Source: GCA-2697345 sp002697345 (GTDB lineage: Bacteria; Pseudomonadota; Alphaproteobacteria; Rhodobacterales; Rhodobacteraceae). Taken from it: DNA of 64,000 nt. The stretch covers positions 434,001-498,000 of the forward strand of contig CALSNB010000001.1 of assembly GCA_943787605.1 (NCBI GenBank), given 5' to 3'. Shown here in pieces: positions 8,261 through 18,603 of the stretch. The translations under genes and the position numbers were made by a program. The first letter of the stretch is position 1; every line of letters starts with the position of its first letter. The notes under the pieces are model-generated. The model had not been told where the DNA came from, did no database searches, and saw nothing but the letters and a program-made list of their open reading frames with translations.

Positions 8261-10789
8261 TTGATTTTACGCATACTTTTATCCTTCTTTGGTTCAATTT
8301 TTAGCTCACTTAGTATGGCAATCCTTATTGGATTTTTAATGTTGGGTGCAATATTTTGGATTTATGCTGAAGATTTGCCGGACTATGAGCAACTTGCCGC
8401 ATACTCACCCCCGACGATAAGTCGAATTTATTCGGGTGAAGGAAAGTTAATAGATGAGTTTGCAAGAGAGCGACGGCTATTTTCACCTTCGAATGAAATC
8501 CCGGACTTAGTTAAACAGGCTTTTATTTCCGCAGAAGATAAAAATTTTTACAAGCATAGTGGTTACGATCCCTTAGGAATATTAAAAGCCATATTTGATG
8601 CTGCGAGAGGAGGGCGCCTTAGAGGAGCCTCAACTATCACTCAACAGGTAATGAAAAACTTCCTTTTGTCTAATACCAGATCTGCTGAACGTAAAATTAA
8701 AGAGTTAATTTTGGCGTCACGAATTGAAAAAACGTTAAGTAAAGACAAAATTTTAGAATTATATTTAAATGAAATCTTTTTAGGGCAAAACAGTTATGGC
8801 GTATCTGCTGCGTCCCAAACATACTTTAATAAGACTTTAGAAGAGTTGACTACAGCGGAAGCGGCTTATTTAGCAATTCTACCAAAAGCCCCGTCTAACT
8901 ATCATCCAGTTCGCCAAAAGAAAGCTGCTATTCAACGTCGGAATTTTGTTTTGAAGGAGATGTTTGAAAATGGTTATTTAGATGAGGTTAAATTTCTTGA
9001 TGCTAAGGATGAAGAATTAATTACCGTGCAAGCAAAACAACTAAAAAGCTTTAAACTTAGCTTGCCGGCCAGAACGTATTTTACTGATGAGGTTAGAAGA
9101 CAGCTATCCAAAGATTTTGGAGAAGATGAATTTTTTACTGGAGGTCTAACAATTAGAACGACCATTGATAAAAATTTACAAGATATGGCTGCAAGTACTC
9201 TTCAAAAAGCACTGGTTAAATATGATATGAATCAGGGTGTATTCCACCGAGTTGAAAAAAAAATAGATTCAGATTTAATTAATTTTAATAACTGGTCAAG
9301 TTTACTTAAACGAGTAATTTTTCCAAGAGATGTGGAGGGTTGGGATGTTGCTGTTGTACTATCCCTAAACGGTAAGGATGCCACTATTGGGATTGAAGGT
9401 CATGAAGAGTTAGGGGTTTTATATGGCTTTGATGTAAAGTGGGCCAAACCCCGAAAAACTAACGGAAAAATAGGAAGGTCCGCCGTTTCGGTGTCAGACT
9501 TACTGAGTGTAGGCGATGTCATTCATGTTCAAAAGTTGTGGGATGGATGGTTTTTAAGACAGATCCCTGAAGTTCAGGGCGCATTTTTAGCTATGGATGT
9601 TAACTCTGGAAGAGTTCTGGCAATGCAGGGCGGTTTCTCCTATCAAAGTTCTGTATTTAATCGAGTTACCCAAGCTAAAAGGCAACCTGGATCTGGCTTT
9701 AAACCGTTCGTATATGCTGCAGCCTTAGATTCGGGTTTTTCTCCAAACACGGTTATAGTAGATGCTCCAATTGATGTTGACACCCCTCAAGGTGTTTGGC
9801 AGCCTAAGAATTTTTCAGGAAAATATTATGGAAATGTACCATTAAGAATTGGAATTGAGAGATCTAGAAACTTAATGACTATAAGGTTAGCCAAAGAAAT
9901 TGGAATGGACACTGTTGCTAGTTATGCTGAAAACTTCGGTGTCTACAATAAAATGTGGCCATTTATTGCGAATTCATTAGGTGCACAAGAAACTACATTA
10001 TTTCGGATGGTGTCCGCGTATGCAATGTTTGCTAATGGGGGCGAAAGAGTAGAACCGACATTAGTAGACAGAGTGCAAGACCGATGGGGTATGACATTGT
10101 ATCGGCATGATAGGCGAAAATGTAATGACTGTAATAATAGAAATGTTGATTCTGGTAGCTCTCCAGTTATCTTTTCAGAACGTGAAAGAGTAATGGACGC
10201 AATTACAGCATACCAGCTTACATTAATGATGAAAGGTGTAGTCGATAGGGGTAGCGCATCCTCAACTGTGAACTTAAGTGTCCCTGTAGCTGGTAAAACA
10301 GGAACAACCAATGAAGCAAAAGATGTTTGGTTCATAGGCTTTACTTCAAATATAGTGGCTGGTTGTTATATAGGATTTGATATTCCCAGATCTTTGGGGT
10401 CCAAAGCTACGGGTGGTGGAATGTGTGGCCCTATATTTAATAACTTTATGAAGGAAGTGGTTAAGAAATATGGGGGAACAGTATTTAAAGTTCCAAATGG
10501 TGGATATTTTAGAAATATTGATAGGCTCACTGGTATGGTGTTACCGGAAGACGCTACAGGTTATGATGTGGTGAGAGAGTATTTCAGAGATACTGATGAA
10601 GTTATTGATGGTATGGAACGTATTTTAGATGGAGGTTTTGCCATGGGCTCAAACCTAAACTTGATCTTACGTGGTGAAGAAAATACAGATTCAAAATCTT
10701 TTGAAGAAGTAATTACGCCTAACGGAGAGTTAGTGATAGTGCCTAAGAAAGCGAGTTCTGGAACTTTAAACGCTGGTGGTTTGTATTAA
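8261..10789 (+). CDS. mrcA: penicillin-binding protein 1A
   Basis: This is a bifunctional peptidoglycan synthase of 842 residues. A membrane anchor lies at about 13-33. The GT51 glycosyltransferase has catalytic Glu92 in ISAEDKNFYKHSG and GASTITQQVMKNF. An OB-like insert separates it from the transpeptidase, with nucleophile Ser478 and Lys481 (PGSGFKPF), the SRN motif (ERSRNLMTIR) and Lys679 of KTGT (AGKTGTTNEA). The start is TTG 8261, the only one that leaves the whole cytoplasmic and membrane N-terminus intact. It acts in cell elongation at the inner membrane. prfB follows after 47 nt. Confidence 0.96.
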   Translation: MILRILLSFFGSIFSSLSMAILIGFLMLGAIFWIYAEDLPDYEQLAAYSPPTISRIYSGEGKLIDEFARERRLFSPSNEIPDLVKQAFISAEDKNFYKHSGYDPLGILKAIFDAARGGRLRGASTITQQVMKNFLLSNTRSAERKIKELILASRIEKTLSKDKILELYLNEIFLGQNSYGVSAASQTYFNKTLEELTTAEAAYLAILPKAPSNYHPVRQKKAAIQRRNFVLKEMFENGYLDEVKFLDAKDEELITVQAKQLKSFKLSLPARTYFTDEVRRQLSKDFGEDEFFTGGLTIRTTIDKNLQDMAASTLQKALVKYDMNQGVFHRVEKKIDSDLINFNNWSSLLKRVIFPRDVEGWDVAVVLSLNGKDATIGIEGHEELGVLYGFDVKWAKPRKTNGKIGRSAVSVSDLLSVGDVIHVQKLWDGWFLRQIPEVQGAFLAMDVNSGRVLAMQGGFSYQSSVFNRVTQAKRQPGSGFKPFVYAAALDSGFSPNTVIVDAPIDVDTPQGVWQPKNFSGKYYGNVPLRIGIERSRNLMTIRLAKEIGMDTVASYAENFGVYNKMWPFIANSLGAQETTLFRMVSAYAMFANGGERVEPTLVDRVQDRWGMTLYRHDRRKCNDCNNRNVDSGSSPVIFSERERVMDAITAYQLTLMMKGVVDRGSASSTVNLSVPVAGKTGTTNEAKDVWFIGFTSNIVAGCYIGFDIPRSLGSKATGGGMCGPIFNNFMKEVVKKYGGTVFKVPNGGYFRNIDRLTGMVLPEDATGYDVVREYFRDTDEVIDGMERILDGGFAMGSNLNLILRGEENTDSKSFEEVITPNGELVIVPKKASSGTLNAGGLY

Positions 10790-10836
10790 ATTTTAATATT
10801 ATCAGAAATTAATACTTCATTTGATAGGAAATATTA

Positions 10837-11964
10837 ATGAGATCGGACATACAAAATACTGTGGACAAAATTCACGCCTCAATGAGTCTAATACGTCAAA
10901 GAATTGGGTGGGAAGCTGCGCATATTAAATTAGATGAGTTAAATGCTCGCACGGAAGATATTAATTTATGGAATGACCCGGAAAATGCGCAAAAATTGAT
11001 GCGTGAAAGGCAAAATATTAGTAACGCAATTGATGAATATAAATCTATGGACAATTCTTTGAAAGAAATATTGGAAATGTTAGAATTGGGTTTTAGTGAA
11101 AAAGATGAAGAGATAATTGAAGATTCTTTAAACTCGTTAAGCGAACTTTTAGCTAAAACTAAGAAGGGTGAGCTGGAAGCTTTATTAAATGGAGAAGCAG
11201 ATTCAAATGACACCTTTTTAGAGATAAATTCTGGAGCTGGAGGAACAGAAAGTTGTGATTGGGCATCAATGCTTTTGCGGATGTATTTGAGATGGGCAGA
11301 TAAAAGAGGTTTTTCAATGGAGTTGCAGTCTGAAACTTTAGGAGAAGAAGTAGGAATAAAGTCGGTTTCCTATAGAATTTCAGGACATAATGCATACGGA
11401 TGGCTTAAATCTGAAAGTGGGGTACATCGCTTGGTTAGGATTTCACCATTTGATTCCGCTGCGAAAAGACATACATCTTTTTGTTCAGTGTGGGTTTATC
11501 CAGTAGTAGATGAAAACATCGACATAAAAGTTGAAAGTAATGATCTGAGAGTCGATACCTACAGATCTTCGGGGGCTGGTGGTCAACATGTAAACACCAC
11601 AGACTCTGCAGTAAGAATTACACATTTACCGACAGGAATTGTAGTCACGTCCTCAGAAAAATCACAACATCAAAACAGAGATATTGCTATGAAGGCTTTA
11701 AAATCTCGGCTTTATCAAATTGAAATAGATAGAAGAAATATTGAAATCAATAATGCTCATGAAAGTAAAGGTGATGCAGGCTGGGGTAACCAAATTCGAT
11801 CTTATGTTTTACATCCATACCAAATGGTTAAAGATTTGAGAACAAACTTTGAAACGTCAGACACAAAGGGAGTTTTGGATGGAGAACTAGATGACTTTAT
11901 GTCGTCTACTTTAGCATCAAATGTCTCTGGAAAAAGTAGAGCTGAAGCGAACTCAGAACAATAA
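10837..11964 (+). CDS. prfB: peptide chain release factor 2
   Basis: RF2 (375 residues) ends translation at UGA and UAA. The codon-reading tripeptide Ser203-Pro204-Phe205 (RISPFDSAA) marks it as RF2 and not RF1. The peptidyl-tRNA hydrolysis motif GGQ is at 248-250 (SSGAGGQHVNTTDSA). The whole protein is in one frame, so it lacks the programmed +1 frameshift with internal UGA that regulates prfB in E. coli. The mrcA-prfB order is usual in alphaproteobacteria. Confidence 0.97.
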   Translation: MRSDIQNTVDKIHASMSLIRQRIGWEAAHIKLDELNARTEDINLWNDPENAQKLMRERQNISNAIDEYKSMDNSLKEILEMLELGFSEKDEEIIEDSLNSLSELLAKTKKGELEALLNGEADSNDTFLEINSGAGGTESCDWASMLLRMYLRWADKRGFSMELQSETLGEEVGIKSVSYRISGHNAYGWLKSESGVHRLVRISPFDSAAKRHTSFCSVWVYPVVDENIDIKVESNDLRVDTYRSSGAGGQHVNTTDSAVRITHLPTGIVVTSSEKSQHQNRDIAMKALKSRLYQIEIDRRNIEINNAHESKGDAGWGNQIRSYVLHPYQMVKDLRTNFETSDTKGVLDGELDDFMSSTLASNVSGKSRAEANSEQ

Positions 11965-12009
11965 CAAGCACTATCTAATCTAATTATTCCGAAAACCTTG
12001 AGCTAAGTA

Positions 12010-12511
12010 TTAAGTTTTTGGACTTTCTTCTATAACACCGCTTTTCTTTAAATTGTCACTCGAATTTATGTTTAGAGGATCCTCTTGCCTTTGGACTGAT
12101 CCCTCAAAATGAGCACCAGACTCTATGGCTATAGTCTTATGAATAATATCCCCTTCAACCCTAGCTGTGGCTGTTAATCTTACCTTTAAACCTCTAATTT
12201 TACCAACAACACGCCCATTGACTACAATATCGTCAGCAATAACTTCACCCTTTATTAACGCAGTTTCACCTACAGTTAGCAAATGAGCTCTAATATCACC
12301 CTCGACTTTTCCCTCAACTTGTATGTCACCTGTAGTTTTTAAATTTCCGGTTATAGTAAGGTCGCTTGATAGAGTTGATGGTGGAGATTTTGGTTTAGAA
12401 GAGTTACCTCAGTTGACTGTATTTTGCCTCTTCTGAGCTTTTATTAAGGTCCTTTGAAACCTCAGTGATCTTTTTTTTACTTTGTTCAGTTGGTTTAATT
12501 TTAGAAAACAT
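12010..12511 (-). CDS. bactofilin, polymer-forming cytoskeletal protein (one frameshift)
   Basis: The start is ATG 12511-12509 and the first frame gives MFSKIKPTEQSKKKITEV onward to a stop near 12410. After removal of one base in a GAGG stretch near 12410 the frame continues through NSSKPKSPP and TITGNLKTTGDIQVEG to the ORF ending at 12010, a protein of about 166 residues. The beta-helical bactofilin core is clear (GEVIADDIVVNGRVVG, ARVEGDIIHKTIAIES, HFEGSVQRQ). Bactofilins self-assemble into filaments under the membrane and place cell-wall enzymes. The gene overlaps the end of the M23 peptidase gene by 11 nt, a pairing known in other alphaproteobacteria and in Helicobacter. The shift is probably a sequence error, since both halves are fully conserved. 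Confidence 0.88.
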
Positions 12512-13739
12512 GTCGTCCTGCCTTGATATAAGTCAATGGGTTTAATGGTTTATTATTCCGTCTTACTTCATAATGAAGATGTGTACCAGTACTTCGGCCT
12601 GTAGATCCCATAGCACTTATTTTGTCGCCACGCGAGACCCAATTACCAACTTTTACATAAATTCGAGAATTATGTGCATATCTGGTTTGAAATCCAAAAG
12701 CATGTTTTATAGTTACAAGGAGCCCATAGCCTCCATTCCAACCGGCATGAGTTACCACTCCATCTCCAGTTGCGTATATTAAAGTTCCTTTTGGGGCAGC
12801 AAAATCTGCACCATTATGCATAGCTTTTTTCTTGGTCTTAGGGTCTTTGCGATATCCAAAGCCACTTGTAAAACGATTCGAAGCTTGGATGGGGTTATAA
12901 ATTGGTAGTTTTTCAGCTGCGATTCGATACAAATTTAGCTCTCCAATTTGCTCTAATAATTCTTCAGCAAAGACTGAACTTTTATATAGGTTGCCTATAT
13001 CACTTGTATTTTGTAATGTTGTAGGATCAAAAACCCCTCCCTTACCTGAATAGTTTTTGCGTAATTGCTGAATCATATTTTCTTCTGGTAGCCCTAGAGA
13101 CTTCAACATATTTTTAAGTGGACCAACTGATATAGTTAAAGCGTCTTCTAACTGTGAAAAAATCTGTTCATTTTGATCATCAATTAACTCTAGGTCTCTA
13201 TGAAGCTTCTTGTTGCTAATTGTTAAAGCTTTTAATTCTTTAAGGTAGCGTGCTTTTTCTTCGGTCAGTCTATCAACCAAGTCCATAAGAATTAAAACAC
13301 TCGATTTGTCTATTGAATTAGTATTTGTGGAATCGATTGTTTCTAATTTTTCAATCTGTTTTTTTGAGGTGTTAAAAGAAAGTTTTAATTTTTCTTGTAT
13401 GTTTTCGAGTTCAATTTCAAGCTCATGCATTCTATTTTGATTTAATATGTTTTGGCTGTTAATTTGTGCTAGTTGGCCCAGCAAAGCTGATATATTACTT
13501 TTGTTTTGTAGATGTGTATAATTATTTTTTATGCTGGTTGAGGAAAAGTTTCCGTCATTTGTTCCGTGATCGTCTTTTGTAGTTAAAGTTGTTTCTACTG
13601 ACTTTACTGAAAGTAAAGGTCCTAGTAAATTAAGAGAAAAGTATCCTAGTGAGCTCAACAGAAATATTGACACAACAAATACAGAAATAATTCTTACTTT
13701 GTATGTCATTAAAAATTTAGACTTCTTGAGGGTTTTCAT
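12501..13739 (-). CDS. M23 (LytM) family peptidoglycan endopeptidase with coiled coil
   Basis: The protein has 412 residues, a membrane segment at about 14-36 and a long coiled-coil periplasmic region at about 75-235. The C-terminal LytM domain has its zinc ligands in HNGADFA and HLHYE, with GYGLLVTIKH and RYAHNSRI between. The inferred role is cleavage of peptide cross-links in the periplasm, or, if inactive, activation of amidases; the HxxxD and HxH ligands look complete, so an active enzyme is favoured. An AAAAGG ribosome site precedes ATG 13739. It is translationally coupled to the bactofilin downstream, which fits a wall enzyme positioned by a filament. Confidence 0.92.
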   Translation of the reverse strand: MKTLKKSKFLMTYKVRIISVFVVSIFLLSSLGYFSLNLLGPLLSVKSVETTLTTKDDHGTNDGNFSSTSIKNNYTHLQNKSNISALLGQLAQINSQNILNQNRMHELEIELENIQEKLKLSFNTSKKQIEKLETIDSTNTNSIDKSSVLILMDLVDRLTEEKARYLKELKALTISNKKLHRDLELIDDQNEQIFSQLEDALTISVGPLKNMLKSLGLPEENMIQQLRKNYSGKGGVFDPTTLQNTSDIGNLYKSSVFAEELLEQIGELNLYRIAAEKLPIYNPIQASNRFTSGFGYRKDPKTKKKAMHNGADFAAPKGTLIYATGDGVVTHAGWNGGYGLLVTIKHAFGFQTRYAHNSRIYVKVGNWVSRGDKISAMGSTGRSTGTHLHYEVRRNNKPLNPLTYIKAGRHVF

Positions 13740-14186
13740 AAGTTGACCTTTTATCTTTTGAAATAAAAAGAACCTGTTACTTGTTAGGTTTATCTTATAA
13801 CCTTTTGTACTATTTTTCTTAATAATAGCTCAAGTATACTTTCAAAACAACATTTTTCATATTATTCGGTTTGTGTTTGCGGTGTTATTTATCTTCTCTA
13901 TAATTTATTTGAGGTAAATGTCATCTTATAAACTAGCCTTAAAGTTGTTTTCATTATAATTAAATAGAGGTAGAAGCCGAATAGTAATTAGAGTTTACTT
14001 TACTGGATTGAAAAATAAGAAAATCTTTTAAATTTTTTCTAAATGAGTTTTTATAGATAGTAATTTTTAAAGTCTGTTTCTAACAAGTTTTAGGTATACC
14101 ATATCGGCTGAAGTTTTTGATTACACTTTATTTAACTGAAATATGAAATGAATAAATAAAATGATAATACATAGTGATCTAAATTA
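13740..14186. promoter_or_regulatory. divergent intergenic region, nothing else recognised
   Basis: These 447 very AT-rich bases separate the minus-strand M23/bactofilin operon from the plus-strand AsmA-like/queA operon. They must hold both promoters. I could not pick convincing -35/-10 pairs against the AT background, and no conserved small protein was seen on either strand. Confidence 0.35.
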
Positions 14187-17100
14187 GTGCCTAATAGGGC
14201 TTCTACATATTCCATAATTTGGTTTATAAAGTTTTTCTTTAAAGCTTTTGGAGTGATTTTAGGGTTGTGTCTAACACTAGTTTTAATTGTGTATATTTCC
14301 TTAGCTGGAAGAGATATTGCTATACCAGAACGGTTCATGGTGCAATTTGTTGAAAAAGTTAACATAGTACCAGTCATAGATAGTTTAAAGTTTGATAAAG
14401 CTTTTGTTCGAATTACACCTAAAACTTTTAAACCTGTAGTGACGCTATCTAACGTCTTGATCTCATCTCAACAGTTTGGAAAGTTTGGATTCCCTGAAGT
14501 TGAGGCTCAACTGACTCTAGCTGAACTTTTTCAAGGGAAAATACGACCCTCTCGAGTTGAATTGTTTAAACCAGATGTTTTAATTTTTAGGGATGAGTTT
14601 GGACATCTTGGATTTGGTTTTTTAGATCTGAAAGTTGACAAAGAAATAAAACCTCAAAGTTATTGGTCGTTAAGTGGGATCTTCAAGATGCCGTTTTTTA
14701 GTCGTCTGGATTCTATAAACACCCAAGATATGAAGTTACGTTACGAAGACAAGAGGAACAGTGAAAGTGTTTCTTTCGTTGGTGTTCAAGCTTCCTTGTT
14801 CCAAAAGAAAGGTACTGCAGAGCTAAACATCAGTGCTGGGTTGAAGCAGGTAGATCGTGACTTGGCTAAAGTATACTTTTCACTAACCGACCGCGTAAGT
14901 GAGAAAGAGTCAAAGGTTATTATAAAATTTAAAGATCTAGATGTGGAAAACTTATCAAATCAGGTCCATTCACTTGGTTGGTTAAAACATTTTGATGGTT
15001 TGGTTTCAGGAGCTATTACTGGTGAATTAAATTCATCAGGAAGTATTTCTAAACTTGCAGGCGCGCTTACATTAGAAGATGGTTTTATTCGGACACTATC
15101 TGGGGAGAGTTCTTACTATCTAGATACCTTAAATACTCATATCAGATATGACTCGATTCATCATAAGATGTATTTTGATAATATTTCCATTAAAGCCCCA
15201 GAGTTAAATCTGGAAGGAATGGGCAATGCGTCTATCGTAACCTTTGAGTCTGGTATTCCAGATCATTTTGTGGGCCAATTGAAATTTGAAAAGATCCAAA
15301 TAATTCCAAGAGGTGTAATTGAAAATGTAATAAACTTTACTGATGGTCTTATGGACTTTAGGTACAGTCTGCAAAATTCTAAAGTAGAAATTGGTCAATT
15401 AATATTAAGACAAAATGGATCAAAAATTCTTTCGTCAGGGTTGGTTTCGTCAGAAGTTGGTGGATGGAAGATACAATTAGATTCAGAGTTAAGTGTAATT
15501 GAACACAGTGACCTTCTTAAACTTTGGCCTGTTTATTTCAAACCTCGGTCTCGTGAATGGTTCTTGAAAAATGTAAAAAGTGGATTCATCCAAAATGGGA
15601 GATATAGTATTCGGGTGTCTCCCGGACTAGATCCAAAATATATTGGTTCATTTGACTTTTTTGATGCAAAAATTAATGTATTAAAAGGTCACCCAGCAAT
15701 AAGAAATGGTTTAGGTTACGGCTCCATAAATGGAAAAAGATTTATTATCAATTTACAAAAAGGTTTTCTTCACCCAACTAGTGAGAATCCAATAAATCTT
15801 TCTGGCTCTACGTTATCAGTGGCCGACACAACAAAAAAACCAGCCACTGGCAAGTTTTCTGTTAGTGCAAATGGATCAATTAAAAGTGTTTTAAATGAAT
15901 TAAATAAAAAGCCTCTTCTATTATTTGCTTCTACAAAGATTAATCCAGACCTTCTCTTGGGAAATGTTAACTTAATAGCAAATATTGCTTTACCTTTAAA
16001 ACCTTTTGTTGAGATGAAACCTAAAGACATTACAGTTGAAGATGTTAAAGGCGATTTGTACGATTTATTAGCAAAAAAGATTATTCCGGGAAGAACCATT
16101 TCCTCAAAAGTATTGAATTTCCAAGTAAATGAAAAACTAGAATTTAAATTATTTGGAAACTCTATGGTAGACGAACTTCCTCTTCAATTCAAATGGAGTG
16201 GTAAGAGTGATTTTTTAAAGAATGGTAAGTCGAGTGTGTCTGGTAGATTTAAGTTGGCTAAAAGTTCGTTAAAATCTTTGAATATAAATGTGCCTAGTGA
16301 AATCATTGAGGGTGTTGCCGATGCTTTTTTTACAATTACTTTAGCTAAAGATCAGTCGCCAAAGTTGGTTATAACTTCAGATCTAAAGGGACTGGAAATA
16401 AAAGTTGATACTTTGAGCTGGCATAAAGAGAAAAAAGAAAAAGGAAAATTAGTTTTAAATACTGTAGTTGAAGATAATCAAAATGATATATATTTTTCCT
16501 TATCAACCGAAAGACTTACGACAAGCGCAAAAATTAAATTTGGTTCTAATGGGGTGTTTGAAAGATTAATTTTGGATAACCTTGAAGTGGATGGTACATC
16601 GTTATCTTCTGTTGAAATCTTGGGTGGATATCAAGATAAGTTAACAAAAATAAATATTAAGACCTCTGATCTTGATATAAGAAAGTTCAATTTCCTAAAC
16701 TCGGGTAATGGCAGTGGCAAAGCAGTTATTGTAATTAATGCAGAAAAACTAATAGTTAATGATAAAATAACATTAATTAATTTTTTGGGTCATTTTAATG
16801 ATCCAAAAACGGATAAAAATGTTTTTTCAGGAAAATTAAACAACATAGCAGAAGTTAGTGGCACTTTTGTCAAGCATAAGAAAAAAATTGGAGTAGTGGT
16901 TAAGTCTCCTGTAGGGGGTGAAGTATTGCAAACTGTGGGTTTAATAAAAGGTGCTCGAGGTGGTGATCTTTTTGTAGAACTTATTCCTACTGACGAAGAC
17001 GGTATTTTTTCAGGTAGTCTTGACTTAAAGAATGTTCGTTTAAAGAAAGCTCCTATATTAGCAGATTTATTATCAGCAACTAGTATATTTGGGTTAATAG

Positions 17101-17468
17101 AACAACTTTCTGGAGATGGTATTTTGTTTTCGAATGCTGAAGCTGAGTTTACTCTTCAACCCGAAGGAGTCGTACTTAGGAAAGCATCAGCTATTGGAGC
17201 TTCACTTGGAGTGTCTATGGACGGGATCTACGATACGAAAAGAGAGAATCTTGAAATGCAAGGAGTGATTTCTCCTATGTATACAGTTAATGGAATGATA
17301 CTTGGAAAGTTATTTGCTCCGAGAGAAGGAGAGGGACTGGTCGGGTTTAATTACTCTATTGAAGGGCCTATTGCGTCACCAAAGGTATCGATTAACCCTC
17401 TTTCAATTCTTACTCCAGGAATTTTTAGGGAGATATTCCGGCGATCAATGCCAAAGTTGAAAAAATGA
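14187..17468 (+). CDS. AsmA/YhdP-like protein (DUF3971), inferred intermembrane lipid transport
   Basis: This very large protein (1093 residues) has a single N-terminal membrane segment at about 20-43 followed by a long periplasmic region of repeating beta-strands. It has the overall shape of YhdP/TamB/AsmA family proteins, with a C-terminal AsmA-like region (GDGILFSNAEAEFTLQPEG) and DUF3971-like middle. Family members are thought to be bridges that carry phospholipid between inner and outer membrane. The start is GTG 14187; an in-frame stop at 14175 excludes anything longer. No good ribosome site is visible. The stop overlaps queA as ATGA at 17465-17468, so the two are coupled. Confidence 0.8.
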   Translation: MPNRASTYSIIWFIKFFFKAFGVILGLCLTLVLIVYISLAGRDIAIPERFMVQFVEKVNIVPVIDSLKFDKAFVRITPKTFKPVVTLSNVLISSQQFGKFGFPEVEAQLTLAELFQGKIRPSRVELFKPDVLIFRDEFGHLGFGFLDLKVDKEIKPQSYWSLSGIFKMPFFSRLDSINTQDMKLRYEDKRNSESVSFVGVQASLFQKKGTAELNISAGLKQVDRDLAKVYFSLTDRVSEKESKVIIKFKDLDVENLSNQVHSLGWLKHFDGLVSGAITGELNSSGSISKLAGALTLEDGFIRTLSGESSYYLDTLNTHIRYDSIHHKMYFDNISIKAPELNLEGMGNASIVTFESGIPDHFVGQLKFEKIQIIPRGVIENVINFTDGLMDFRYSLQNSKVEIGQLILRQNGSKILSSGLVSSEVGGWKIQLDSELSVIEHSDLLKLWPVYFKPRSREWFLKNVKSGFIQNGRYSIRVSPGLDPKYIGSFDFFDAKINVLKGHPAIRNGLGYGSINGKRFIINLQKGFLHPTSENPINLSGSTLSVADTTKKPATGKFSVSANGSIKSVLNELNKKPLLLFASTKINPDLLLGNVNLIANIALPLKPFVEMKPKDITVEDVKGDLYDLLAKKIIPGRTISSKVLNFQVNEKLEFKLFGNSMVDELPLQFKWSGKSDFLKNGKSSVSGRFKLAKSSLKSLNINVPSEIIEGVADAFFTITLAKDQSPKLVITSDLKGLEIKVDTLSWHKEKKEKGKLVLNTVVEDNQNDIYFSLSTERLTTSAKIKFGSNGVFERLILDNLEVDGTSLSSVEILGGYQDKLTKINIKTSDLDIRKFNFLNSGNGSGKAVIVINAEKLIVNDKITLINFLGHFNDPKTDKNVFSGKLNNIAEVSGTFVKHKKKIGVVVKSPVGGEVLQTVGLIKGARGGDLFVELIPTDEDGIFSGSLDLKNVRLKKAPILADLLSATSIFGLIEQLSGDGILFSNAEAEFTLQPEGVVLRKASAIGASLGVSMDGIYDTKRENLEMQGVISPMYTVNGMILGKLFAPREGEGLVGFNYSIEGPIASPKVSINPLSILTPGIFREIFRRSMPKLKK

Positions 17469-18505
17469 TTTTAGACGATTTTGACTATAACTTACCTAAC
17501 TATTTGATTGCTGACCGACCTATTTCACCGAGAAGTTCATCTCGTCTTTTGATTGCGAAGAAATTAGAAAGTTTTTTTGACTCCAAGGTGTCAAACCTCC
17601 CCGACATCTTGAACGCTAACGATCTTTTAGTGTTCAATGATACTAGGGTATTGCAGTCACGTCTTTTTGGATTCAGGGTTAGGGAGTCAAGTAAAGCCAT
17701 TATAAATGTTACACTTTTATCTGAAAATGAAGATAATACTTGGCTTGCTCTTATTAAACCACTCAGAAAAATTAAAGTGGGAGAGATTATAAAATTTAAT
17801 GAATTTTTTTCCGCTACATTGATTGGAAAAAGGGATGGTCAAGGAGTTTTGAGTTTTAATTTGACTAAGTCTTCTTTGAGATCCGCACTTTTAGAATTTG
17901 GTTCTATGCCACTTCCACCATATATTGAATCACAGCGCAAAGCAGACGAGCGTGATAAAGTTGACTACCAAAGTATATTTGCAAGAAATGATGGAGCGGT
18001 TGCAGCACCTACAGCTTCTCTGCATTTTGATTCAGAACTTATCTCTCGTTTGCAAAAAAAAGGCGTACAATCTGCTTTTGTGACGCTTCATGTAGGAGCT
18101 GGGACGTTTTTACCTGTTAAGGTTACTGATATTAAAAATCACAAAATGCATAGCGAATGGGGGGAGGTTACTGAAACCACCCTAGCTAAAATTGCTAAAA
18201 CTAAGGCTCGAGGTGGTCGAGTTATCCCAGTTGGAACAACAGCACTTAGGATTATTGAAACGGCATTTTTGAAAGGTGGGGTTATTACTCCCTGGTCAGG
18301 TATGACTGATATATTCATATACCCTGGATTTAAATTTTCAGTTTCTGATGGGTTAATAACAAACTTCCATCTGCCAAAATCTACTTTGATGATGTTGGTT
18401 TCAGCATTTATAGGCTCTCAAAGAACCAGAAATTTATATAGTCATGCAATTAAAAATAAATACCGGTTTTTTTCTTATGGAGACGCTTGTTTATTGCTAC
18501 GTTGA
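17465..18505 (+). CDS. queA: S-adenosylmethionine:tRNA ribosyltransferase-isomerase QueA
   Basis: The 346-residue enzyme moves the ribosyl part of SAM to preQ1 in tRNA, giving epoxyqueuosine at wobble position 34 of the GUN-decoding tRNAs. Signatures are the N-terminal YNLPNYLIADRPISPR, the GSMPLPPYI motif, the DYQSIFARNDGAVAAPTAS region and VTLHVGAGTFLPVK. Its length is normal. It is translationally coupled to the AsmA-like gene upstream and is followed after about 100 nt by an MFS transporter, an order I recall from Rhodobacteraceae. Confidence 0.96.
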   Translation: MILDDFDYNLPNYLIADRPISPRSSSRLLIAKKLESFFDSKVSNLPDILNANDLLVFNDTRVLQSRLFGFRVRESSKAIINVTLLSENEDNTWLALIKPLRKIKVGEIIKFNEFFSATLIGKRDGQGVLSFNLTKSSLRSALLEFGSMPLPPYIESQRKADERDKVDYQSIFARNDGAVAAPTASLHFDSELISRLQKKGVQSAFVTLHVGAGTFLPVKVTDIKNHKMHSEWGEVTETTLAKIAKTKARGGRVIPVGTTALRIIETAFLKGGVITPWSGMTDIFIYPGFKFSVSDGLITNFHLPKSTLMMLVSAFIGSQRTRNLYSHAIKNKYRFFSYGDACLLLR

Positions 18506-18603
18506 TTTTCGACAGATTTGTTTAAAAATAGTCGTATTTAGAGCATGTGATTATATTTTTCAATATAGAGGAACCCAGTAATGGTATATAACTGGATTTA
18601 GGC

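Noticed and set aside
9943..10335. 130-codon open frame on the minus strand inside mrcA
   Set aside because: It lies opposite the conserved transpeptidase motifs and resembles no family.
10837..11964. Programmed frameshift in prfB
   Set aside because: The gene is open in one frame with no early UGA, so the E. coli-type control is absent.
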